A stretch of DNA of 9,135 nt, from contig JAISZV010000170.1 in NCBI GenBank assembly GCA_031284475.1, forward strand, positions 1-9,135, in the 5' to 3' direction. A program made the position numbers and the translations under genes. The notes below the pieces were generated by a model. It was not told the DNA's origin. It saw only the letters and a program-made list of their open reading frames with translations, and did not search any database. Below, one piece after another: positions 1-8,600 of the stretch. Position 1 is the stretch's first letter, and the number at the start of each line of letters is the position of its first letter. Source of the DNA: Proteiniphilum sp. Its GTDB lineage: Bacteria > Bacteroidota > Bacteroidia > Bacteroidales > Dysgonomonadaceae.

Positions 1-1
1 C

Positions 2-847
2 TCTTCCGACGACAACAGTGCGCTGGCAGTAGCTTTTCTCGTTCCAAAATCATGGAACGCCCGCGAAAATACAACGATAACTTATACGGATACCTATCAG
101 CCGAACGTGGTGAAAACAATGTCAATTATTCCGATAGAGGTTTCTCCCAAAAATCGTCAGGGTATGACTTGGGATGAAGCATTGAAACTTTTATACGGCG
201 TGGGATCCAATGTTCTCGACGAGATGGAATGGGTTACCTTCCAGACCGATGAAGTATATGAGGTGAAAAACGGCGACAAGCAAAGCGCTAAAATTACCGT
301 TGTTACCAAAGTGGGACCGGACAATTTGCGGTTTAAGTTAGGCTATTTGATTAATGTTGCCAGCGATGGGCTTACCGAATCCAGGCTTGTCGGCACGCCT
401 GAGGAGTTTCGTAAATTTGGAGAAACCGACTGTATCGAAGTGGTGGATGGAGAAGGCGATTTGATGGACTTCTGCGAACTGCATTTCAATATGATGACGC
501 CGTCCAATGCCACGAAAGAGGATATCCTGACCATCAAATTCCAGGGCGAAGCAGGGGCAAACGACTTGGACGGCATAGCGGAAATCTATCTGGTGGCGAA
601 AGCGACAACTGCCGGCGGCGACTATGCGGTTAGCGAAAAATCGGCCAAAACCCGCATGGTGAAAGAATCGGGTAAGACTTACGGCCTCACGTTTTGGCCC
701 GCCGCGTATTTCGGTATTCCCGACAACGAGGAGATTCTTCGTATCGAGTATTATTTTACCAACGCCGACGGCAGCAAGTCGGTGCTGCAAACGTATGATA
801 ACGGCGACCCGGATACCTGGTTTATCAAAACGATTACCTGTAAATAA
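2..847 (+). CDS. DUF4961-like secreted/surface protein of unknown function, 3' part (partial)
   Basis: The frame is open from the first bases of the window to a TAA at 845-847, giving 281 visible residues. A GTG at 107 could serve as a start, but the open, protein-like sequence before it (including VPKSWNARENTTITY, visible residues 14-28) shows the gene begins upstream of the window. Other landmarks are GMTWDEALKLLYGVG (54-68), a stretch around DFCELHFN, and a C-terminal part with TYGLTFWP (226-233) and RIEYYFTNADGS (247-258) that reads like a beta-sandwich module. From memory this pattern resembles DUF4961 proteins, often found beside SusC/SusD genes in Bacteroidales; no search was possible. 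The N-terminus is missing, so a lipoprotein signal cannot be checked. It lies 26 bases before the first susC, so co-transcription is likely. A role as an accessory surface glycan-binding protein is inference from position only. Confidence 0.6.
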   Translation, partial: SSDDNSALAVAFLVPKSWNARENTTITYTDTYQPNVVKTMSIIPIEVSPKNRQGMTWDEALKLLYGVGSNVLDEMEWVTFQTDEVYEVKNGDKQSAKITVVTKVGPDNLRFKLGYLINVASDGLTESRLVGTPEEFRKFGETDCIEVVDGEGDLMDFCELHFNMMTPSNATKEDILTIKFQGEAGANDLDGIAEIYLVAKATTAGGDYAVSEKSAKTRMVKESGKTYGLTFWPAAYFGIPDNEEILRIEYYFTNADGSKSVLQTYDNGDPDTWFIKTITCK

Positions 848-873
848 ATATCAATCAGTTAAAATTAAATTTT
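848..873 (+). other. AT-rich leader before the first susC
   Basis: The 26 bases between the DUF4961-like gene and the first susC are almost entirely A and T near the start codon (AAAATTAAATTTT before the ATG) and contain no Shine-Dalgarno-like purine run. This matches Bacteroidota, where AT-rich, unstructured leaders support initiation. No -7 TAnnTTTG promoter element or hairpin is visible, so the gene is probably read from an upstream promoter outside the window. Confidence 0.4.
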
Positions 874-2826
874 ATGCAGTGTACGAATAAAAATACAAAA
901 TATTTGACATTCCTTATTCTTGGAATAGCAATATTATTGGGAACGATACCGGTAACGGCCCAGGAGACTGTGGTTACGGATACATCGGCATTGGACACTC
1001 CTTACGGAACGGTTTCCAAAGAGCGCTATTTGGGCGCCGCGAGCACGGTTTATTCCGATAAACTGATGCAAACGCTAAGCCCCTCCATCCTGCCGGCTTT
1101 GGCGGGACGGGTGCCGGGTTTGTTCATCCACCAAAACAACGGCGCTCTTCAACACCGCACGAACGCAAGTGCCACCCAGGATTTGGCGGGGTGGATACCG
1201 GTGTGGGGAGCGGGCAATTACAGCGATAATTCGCAATTCTCCATCGGATTGAGAAACCAGTCGCCGGTAGTTATGGTCGATGGCGTAGAACGCGAACTCT
1301 TCCTGCTCGACCCGGAAACCATCGAATCGGTATCGGTACAAAAAGACGCGCTGTCGTCACTCCTGATGGGGATGAAAAGTTCGCGCGGCTTGATGGTCAT
1401 CACCACTAAAAAGCCCCAAACAACCGGATTCCAACTCTCTTTTACCGCGCAATATGGCGTTGAACGGCCGTTGAACGTGCCTAACCCGCTGTCGGCTTAC
1501 CAGTATGCGTATTTATTGAACGAAGCGTTGCAGAACGACGGCAAGACGGCGGCTTATACCGCAGCCGACTTTAACGCCTACCGCAACCATACGTCGCCGG
1601 CTACGCATCCCGACGTCAACTGGTACGACCAGATATTGAAAAAGCAGTCGGCCATTCAGCAATATACCCTCAGCGCGTCGGGAGGCGGGGAAGTCGCCCA
1701 GTACTTTATCAGTTTGGGCTACATGAGCCAGGATGGCCTGTTCCGCACCTCTTCCGATAATCCTTACAACACCAATCAGAGTTATTCGCGCTACTTGATT
1801 ACGTCCAAAGTGAATGTGAACGTAACGGAAGATTTTCGCGTGGGCCTTTCGCTGATTGGCCGTATTGAAGACGGCAACCAGCCGGGCGCCGGTACGGGGT
1901 CGATTTTAAGCACCCTGTACAATACGCCCAACAATGCCTATCCGGTGTTTAATCCGAACGGCTCTTACGGCGGCTCGATTTCTTTCCAAAACAACTTGTG
2001 GGCGCAAACTATCCGGTCGGGTTACCGCAGCGATAATGCCCGCGATGCGGTGGCCAACCTCACACTGGATTACAACATGAATAAATGGGTAAAAGGCTTG
2101 TCGGCCAAAGCGATTGGAAGCGTTTCGTCGCAAAGCCGTTCGGCGTTGGACCGTAGCCGCCAGGTAGGCGTTTATCAATACAAGCTGGGGAAAGACGGTG
2201 AGGAACCTACGTATGAACCATTCGGGAGCACCCGCTCGCAATCCAACGGTTTTACCCCGGTGTCCAATTACCAATACATGTACGGACAAATCGGGTTGGA
2301 TTATGAACGCAGGTTTGGCGTTCACGGTGTTGGCGCCGGCGTTTTTGCCGATATCAAGCAAATCACCACCAACTACAACCTGCCCGACAAACCGGCGAAT
2401 CTTTATGGGAAAGTCAGTTATGACTATGCCAAAAAATACTTTGCGGAAGCGGCGATCAACCGCAGTTACTACAACGGGTATGCGCCCGGTAAACAGTGGG
2501 GCACATTCTATGCGTTCGGTTTGGGCTGGCTGGTTAACCGCGAAGCGTTTTTAGCCGGCGTCGACTGGCTGAACCAATGGAAAATCCGGGGCACGTTCGG
2601 TGAAACCGGGAACGGCATCGACAATGCCGGCTATTATACGTGGCGGCAGTCCTATACGGAACAGGGCAACGTATTCTATCTTCAAGGCACGAGCCGTGCA
2701 TCGCTTGATTTGGTTTTTGAAGTAAATACCACATTGGCCAATCCCAACCTCACGTACGAAAAAGCCCGGAAATTGAATGTCGGCACGGATATTGCCTTAT
2801 TCTCCAACCACCTTTCTTTCACCGCC

Positions 2827-2853
2827 GATTATTATTACGATTATTATTATGAT
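2827..2853 (+). repeat. Short TAT/GAT codon-repeat tract in susC encoding DYYYDYYYD
   Basis: Nine codons of GAT, TAT and TAC form two near-identical four-codon units (GAT TAT TAT TAC, then GAT TAT TAT TAT) followed by a ninth codon, GAT. The encoded DYYYDYYYD corresponds to DYFYDYRYD in the second SusC, so it is a normal aromatic barrel-strand motif with unusually uniform codons. It ends 54 bases before the internal TAA. Its unit length is a multiple of three, so slippage here would not shift the frame. Confidence 0.6.
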
Positions 2854-2907
2854 ATACTCACGAACCGGGGCAAAAGCATCGAATTGATCGGCCAGTTATA
2901 TCCTGCC

Positions 2908-2910
2908 TAA
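2908..2910 (+). other. In-frame internal TAA stop in susC (codon 679)
   Basis: The reading is ...L-Y-P-A-stop-N-I-A-I-L... with the same frame and recognisable SusC sequence on both sides. In the second SusC the matching place reads S-P-I-N-V-A-K, so the TAA occupies exactly one residue position and nothing is inserted or lost. A single base change from a sense codon such as GAA, AAA, TAT or TAC would explain it. All four complete frames ending in the window (845, 3778, 5584, 8711) use TAA as a real stop, so TAA is not reassigned in this organism. Confidence 0.9.
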
Positions 2911-3780
2911 AACATCGCCATACTGTCTGGCAACGGACTTGAATTGTCGGTGGCTTATCAAAACCGTATCGGCGATTTCAAATACGCACTGGCTGTAAAC
3001 TGGACACAGGAGGACGTCCGTATTGATTATATGGATGAACAGGAAATCCGGGACGCACAGGGGAATTTGGTGGACGCTTACCGGCGGACAGGGAAATCAG
3101 GCGGCGCTATTTTCGGGTTGAAGACCGACGGGTTTTTCTCTTCGCGCGAAGAAATCGACCGGTCGCCGGTTGTATCGGGATACGACCGCAAAAACTTGGT
3201 GCCGGGCGACGTGAAATATGTGGACTTGAACGGCGACGGCGTGATTGACCAATACGACCAAACGTTGATTGGCGGAAATAAACCTTTCTCCTATTTTGGC
3301 TTCGACATCAATTTGGAATATCACGGCTGGGAATTGTCGGCCTTGATTCAGGGCGTGTACAATCGCGATTTTTATTATGGCGACGCCACGTACAATGCCG
3401 GTTTTCAAGGCGTGGACCAGGGTTTTGGCCAGGCTTACGAAAACGTGCTGAACCGCTGGACGCCCGAAACGGCGCTCACGGCTACGCTGCCCCGCCTCAC
3501 GGCCGGAGGAAATTCCTACAATCTGAATCCCGCCTATTTAGCCACAGATATGTGGGTGCGTTCGGGTAATTATATCCGCTTAAAAAACGTGCAATTGGCT
3601 TATACGCTGCCTGAAAAATTCACGAAAGCCTTTTTAGGCGGGGTGAAAGTCAAAGTGTTTGTTGCCGGGCAAAACTTGCTTACCCGGGCGGCTTGCAGCG
3701 AATTTGACCCCGAAGTGGTCGATTTCCGCAGCTATCCTCAAACAAGAGGTTTTAATATGGGTATTAACGTTAAATTTTAA
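2911..3780 (+). pseudogene. C-terminal barrel portion of the interrupted SusC, downstream of the TAA
   Basis: This is the continuation of the SusC frame after codon 679, 289 residues to a TAA at 3778-3780. It carries normal SusC C-terminal features: the acidic DLNGDGVIDQYD loop (full-frame residues 784-795), alternating barrel strands, FVAGQNLLTR with a following EFDPE (about residues 929-947), and a last strand ending NMGINVKF with the terminal phenylalanine expected of a protein inserted by the BAM machinery. No disablement other than the upstream TAA is visible. There is no good independent start: the first candidate is a TTG at 2944, without a signal peptide, so it is unlikely to be a gene of its own. 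It would be expressed only by readthrough, or if the TAA is not real. Confidence 0.8.
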
Positions 3781-3792
3781 ATACGCAACAAT

Positions 3793-5586
3793 ATGAAAAG
3801 TACAAAATATAGTACAATTATCGGATGTCTTTTCTTTCTGGCGGTGACTTCCTGCGACGAATACGAAGCAGTGCCGATCGAACGGTTCACGGAGGATTAT
3901 GTGTTTTCTTCCACCGACTCGCTGGGTAGAAATGCCGAGAAATACCTGAATGCCATTTATTATGCCATGCAGAACGGGCACAACCGCGTGGGCGGCGATT
4001 ATTTGGATGCGGCTTCCGACGACGCCCTCTCGTCGGCGGTTTCCGAAAACGATATTCAACGGCTGGCTACCGGGCAATATACGGCCGCCAACCGCGTAGG
4101 CGCCGGCAGGGATGTGCCTAACCGCATTATCGGCAATATGGATTGGGCTAATTACTATACGTCTATTCGCCAGGCAATTAACTTTATCAATAACATTGAT
4201 ATTGTGCCTTTGATGACGACATATACCAATGCCAACGGGATAAAAGCGCCCATGAACCGGGCATGGAAAGCGGAGGCGCGGTTCCTGAAAGCCTATTTCT
4301 ATTTTGAATTGGTAAAACGTTACGGCGGCATTCCCATCCTGCGCGACGACGCGCCCTATGAATTAGGTGAAGATATAGAATTGCCGCGCAACACATTCGA
4401 ATATTGCATCAATTACATCGTAAGCGAATTGGACGCGATTAAAGACAAATTGCGCGCCGCCCCCCTGCCAAATCCGGCCGCCGAAGGCCATGTCATTACG
4501 GCCGGCGCTGCCATGGCGTTGAAAAGCCGCGTGCTGCTCTACGCCGCCAGTCCCTTATTTAACGAACGCCCCATCGACCCCGGGAACGAATTGGTGGGCT
4601 ATGCCCAATACGACCCGCAACGCTGGAAAGACGCCGCTGACGCCGCCCGCGGATTTATAAATACCTATCAAGGCATTTATGCCCTTGCGCCGTCTTCTTT
4701 TACTTCGGTTTTCCTGAATTATTATGGGGAGAATAATAATAAGGAAATCATCTTTGCCCAACAAGGAGATAAAAACAAGGGGGTTGAGCAAAACAACGGG
4801 CCTATAGGGTTTACGGGGAACAACCAGTCGAATGGGCGCACCAGTCCCACGCAAAACTTAGTGGATGCGTTCCCCATGAAAGACGGGAAAGCCATCGATG
4901 ATCCGGGCTCCCTGTATTACAGTACGTACTCGCTGCAAAACATGTACGCGAATCGCGATCCGCGGTTGGAATACACGGTGATGCATAATGGCTCGCGCTG
5001 GTTGAAAACCACCCTTGAAACCTATATCAAAGGGAAAAATAACCTGACGCAATCCGTACAAACCACCAAGACGAGCTATTACCTGCGGAAGTTTATGGGC
5101 AATTTTGAAGAAAGCGATAACTATGATGATGTGCTTCACTTGTGGATTATGTTCCGCTATGCCGAAATTCTGCTCAACTTTGCCGAAGCGGAGAATGAAT
5201 ATTCCGGCCCTACTACCGAAGTGTATAAGGCGATTACCGACTTGCGGGCGCGTGCGGGGATAGAGCCCGGCGCAGACAACCTTTACGGTTTGAAGCCGAT
5301 TCCGGCTATGACCAAAGAGGAAATGCGCGGCGTGATCCGTAACGAACGCCGCATTGAAATGGCGTTTGAAGAACAGCGCTATTGGGACGTCCGGCGCTGG
5401 CGTGCCGCCGAAGAGGTTTTCGCTAATCCTTTATATGGCTTGCAAATCACAAAAAGCAGCAATGTCTTGAATTACGAACGAGTACCGGTTGCCAGCTATT
5501 CGTTCGAGGATAAAAGGTATTTCTACCCGATACCCTATTCGGAAGTGGTAAAAAACAAAAATATGAAACAAAATCCGGGATGGTAA
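3793..5586 (+). CDS. SusD/RagB-family outer-membrane glycan-binding lipoprotein
   Basis: SusD proteins are surface lipoproteins that bind glycan and act as a hinged lid over a SusC barrel. The 597-residue protein starts at ATG 3793 with a lipoprotein signal whose lipobox is VTSC, making Cys21 the lipidated residue. The acidic residues after it (C-D-E-Y-E) fit the surface-export signals known for Bacteroidota lipoproteins. Family landmarks are all present: AEARFLKAYFYFELVKRYGG (160-179) in the TPR-like helices, AMALKSRVLLYAASP (240-254), SPTQNLVDAFPMKDGK (351-366), RDPRLEYTV (388-396), FRYAEILLNFAEAENE (454-469), RRIEMAFEEQRYWDVRRW (519-536), and the C-terminal YFYPIPYSEV...QNPGW (576-597). 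Length is a little above the usual 500-570 or so. It follows the interrupted susC by 12 bases, the normal susC-susD order, and precedes an intact susC by 19 bases. It appears fully intact, so it may still have a partner. Sugar specificity cannot be read from the sequence. Confidence 0.95.
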   Translation: MKSTKYSTIIGCLFFLAVTSCDEYEAVPIERFTEDYVFSSTDSLGRNAEKYLNAIYYAMQNGHNRVGGDYLDAASDDALSSAVSENDIQRLATGQYTAANRVGAGRDVPNRIIGNMDWANYYTSIRQAINFINNIDIVPLMTTYTNANGIKAPMNRAWKAEARFLKAYFYFELVKRYGGIPILRDDAPYELGEDIELPRNTFEYCINYIVSELDAIKDKLRAAPLPNPAAEGHVITAGAAMALKSRVLLYAASPLFNERPIDPGNELVGYAQYDPQRWKDAADAARGFINTYQGIYALAPSSFTSVFLNYYGENNNKEIIFAQQGDKNKGVEQNNGPIGFTGNNQSNGRTSPTQNLVDAFPMKDGKAIDDPGSLYYSTYSLQNMYANRDPRLEYTVMHNGSRWLKTTLETYIKGKNNLTQSVQTTKTSYYLRKFMGNFEESDNYDDVLHLWIMFRYAEILLNFAEAENEYSGPTTEVYKAITDLRARAGIEPGADNLYGLKPIPAMTKEEMRGVIRNERRIEMAFEEQRYWDVRRWRAAEEVFANPLYGLQITKSSNVLNYERVPVASYSFEDKRYFYPIPYSEVVKNKNMKQNPGW

Positions 5587-5605
5587 TTTTTAATACTTTA
5601 TAAAT

Positions 5606-8600
5606 ATGAAACGACTTATTATATTATTGATATGTATGCAGTGTGTGGCTTTCGCCTTTGCGCAGCAAATACAAGTGAAAGGGCAAGTCGTATCGACCGA
5701 CGGAGAAGCGTTGACCGGCGTTGTAGTGCAGGTCGACGGCTCAGCGAAAGCAACCGTTACCGATATAGACGGCTATTACCAGTTGAATGTACAGAAGGGC
5801 GATCGCCTTTTGTTTTCCTATCTCGGTTTTGCGAAAACGACGATAACCGTGGGCAATCAAACAGAGTTGGATGTAGCACTGGCTCCCGAACATAGAAGCC
5901 TCGACGAGGTGGTTGTGGTCGGCTACGGGAAAGCCAAACGCATCACGATGACCGGTTCCGTCAGCGCCATCACGACGCGGGAAATCCGCAATATCCCGAC
6001 TTCCAGCGTACAAAATGCGCTCGCCGGAAAATTGCCGGGCTTTTTTACGCAACAACGGTCGGGACAACCCGGGCGCGACGCTTCCGACTTCTTTATCCGG
6101 GGGGTCAGCTCTTTGAATGGCGCCGGAAACCAACCGCTGATTGTCGTCGATGACGTGCAGTATTCTTACGACCAGTTGCAACAAATCAACATCAACGAAA
6201 TCGAAAGCATTTCTATCCTGAAAGACGCTTCCACTACGGCGATTTACGGTATTAAGGGGGCCAACGGCGTATTGGTGGTGAAAACCCGCCGCGGCGTGGA
6301 AGGGAAACCGCAAATCAACCTGCGGGTGGAAGCCGGCATGCAAATGCCGGTGCGGACGCCCGAGTTTTTAAATTCGTATGAAACGGCAACCCTCGTCAAT
6401 GAAGCGTACCGCAACGACGGACTGATGGAACCGTTTGGCGCGTCCGATTTGCAACTGTTCCAGAACGGCACCGATCCTTACGGACACCCCAATGTGAACT
6501 GGTACAACGAGATTTTCAAGAAAACGGCGTACCAGCAAAATGCCAACCTCGACATTTCAGGAGGGTCTAAACGCTTGAAATATTTCATTACCGGAGGGAT
6601 GTTTGCGCAGGACGGATTGGTAAAGGATTTTAGCGACCCGATGAACGAAGTCAATACCAATTATTATTACAGGCGGTTCAATTACCGCTCGAATTTGGAC
6701 TTTGAGGTCACAAAAACAACCAATTTCCGGTTGGACTTAACTTCGCGTTTCATGAATATCAACGAGCCGCGCAGCCTGAACGCGACGGGTGAGATTTATG
6801 ATTTTTCTAAAATACACCCCTATTCGGCGCCGGTATTAAATCCAGACGGTTCGTATGCCTATACCTATGATACCGATGTAAAACGTCCGACTTTAAACGC
6901 GCGTTTGGCTAATGAAGGGTATAGGCGCACCCGCCGTTTCGACTCGAATATTCTGTTTGAAGCCAACCAGCAATTGGATTTCCTGACCAAAGGACTTTCC
7001 GCCAAATTGCGCGTGGCGTATTCAAGTATTGACGAAAACTACCGGCAAGCTGTGAGAGGCTCCTATCCGACGTATCATTACAATTCGTCTACCGACAGTT
7101 ATACCATTCACCCCGACCGCAATTACGCCTACGGCACATACATGATCAATGGCGACCAGGAAAGATCCATCAAAGACTTGAACTTGCAGGCTTTTTTGAA
7201 TTATGAAACCGTTATTCGAGACGACCACACGGTGAAAGCCATGTTTTTATACAACCGGCAAAGCAGAACGGTGGATAAAGACGGCTTGGCCAGCGCTGAG
7301 GTGCCCGCCAATTTCGAGGGCTATAGCGGGGCGTTCGGCTATAACTTCAAAAACAAATATTTGTTCGATTTGAATATGGCGTACAACGGAACCGACCGCT
7401 TCGGAAGCAAGAACCGCTTCGGCTTTTTCCCGGCGCTGGCTTTGGGTTACAACATTTCGGAAGAGGAGTTCTTCAAGAACGCCGTGGAGAATGTCCAATT
7501 ATTGAAATTGCGCACTTCGTATGGTTTGGTCGGCTCGGATGTGGCGCCCGGAAACCGCTATATCTATAAACACGTGTATAAACAAGGTGATGGCACTATA
7601 TTTGGCGAAGGGAACAATACCAGTTATCCTACCTACAGGGAAGATGCGTTGGGAAACGATGAGGCAAGGTGGGAGAAAGTATGGAAATTCGATGTGGGTA
7701 TTGATTTCCATTTCTTGGATAAATGGTCGCTGACGGTCGATTATTTCTACGATTATCGCTACGACCAGTTGGTGGAACGCCAGGATGTGCCGAAAATATT
7801 GGGAGCTACGACTTCCCCCATCAATGTGGCGAAAACCACCAACCAGGGCTTCGACGGGCAAATCAGCTTCCAAACAAAAATCGGCCAGGTGTTCTTTAAC
7901 AGCAACCTCGTGTTCTCGTATGCCAAGAATAAAATCCTGTACAAGGGCGAAGCGCAACAGGCTTATCCGTGGCTGGCTGAAACCGGGCACCCTATCGGGC
8001 AACCGTTCGGGTATCAATTTGTCGGATTTTATTCGCAGGAAGATATTTATAAACTCCATACGTTGCCAACTAAAAATCCTGACGGATCGATCAATCTCGC
8101 CCGGCCGGCCATACCGAATACCGACGTTCCTGTGCAGGCGGGCGACTTGAAGTATGCCGACTTAAACCGCGATGGGGTTATTGACGACTTCGACAAAGCG
8201 GCAATCGGCCGTCCCAATTTGCCCACTACAACCATGGGCTGGACGTTTGGCGCGCAATATAAAAATTTCTCCATCAGCATCCTGTTCCAGGGCTCGTTTG
8301 ATTATAGCTTCAGTGTCGTTGGAACCGGTATAGAATCGTTCAAAAGCCAGTTCCAGCCGATACACTTGCAACGCTGGACGCCGGAACGCGCCGCCGCCGG
8401 CGAACCAATCAATTTCCCGCGCCTGACGACTAATCCGGCTACCGTGAACAGCGCCGAAGGATATATGTCCAATTTCTGGCTGGTGGATGCGTGGTATATG
8501 CGCCTGAAAACGGTAGATATAACGTATCAAATACCGAAAAAGATATTGCCGGAAAAAATCGGCAGCGCGCGCTTGTACCTCAACGCCTACAACCTGTTCA

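Larger units (their letters stand above)
874..3780 (+). pseudogene. SusC/RagA-type TonB-dependent transporter without N-terminal extension, broken by one in-frame TAA
   Basis: SusC proteins are outer-membrane beta-barrels that import glycan fragments using TonB energy, capped by a SusD lipoprotein. This 968-codon frame starts at ATG 874 with a signal peptide (hydrophobic residues 11-28, likely cleavage VTA|QE). The plug follows almost at once, with ALAGRVPGLF (75-84), PVVMVDGVERE (131-141) and the SusC signature around ESVSVQKDAL...SSRGLMVITTKK (151-180). The carboxypeptidase-regulatory-like domain (about 80 residues) usual in SusCs is absent, and the region where LDEVVVVGYG normally sits reads ALDTPYGTVSKE. 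Codon 679 is TAA (2908-2910); the same frame then continues for 289 residues to the true C-terminus, without a frameshift. If translation stops at codon 679 the 678-residue product lacks about 30% of the protein, including the final barrel strands, and should not fold into a working transporter. It lies 12 bases before susD. A sequencing error is a real alternative, in which case this is a normal CDS. Confidence 0.85.

Noticed and set aside
107..109. GTG 107 as the true start of the first gene
   Set aside because: The same frame is open to the window edge and its sequence before 107 looks like conserved protein, so the start is outside the window.
2908..2910. Stop-codon reassignment or programmed recoding of TAA
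   Set aside because: Every complete gene in the window ends in TAA at the expected C-terminus, one of them doubled, and no recoding structure is recognisable after 2910.
3223..3258. EF-hand-like DLNGDGVIDQYD in the first SusC and DLNRDGVIDDFD (8159-8194) in the second, as a special calcium sensor
   Set aside because: This acidic loop is a usual element of SusC proteins and does not mark a new function.
2944..3780. Separate gene starting at TTG 2944
   Set aside because: The SusC homology continues without a break from codon 680, upstream of this TTG, and there is no signal peptide or leader. It is the tail of the interrupted susC.
5587..5605. Possible promoter before the second susC (TACTTTAT in an AT-rich gap)
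   Set aside because: It misses key bases of the Bacteroidota -7 TAnnTTTG element and has no -33 partner; a 19-base AT-rich operon gap explains it.
5632..5895. Overlapping + strand frame inside the second susC start
   Set aside because: It is an Arg/Ser-rich frame-shifted shadow of the carboxypeptidase-like domain, with no family features.
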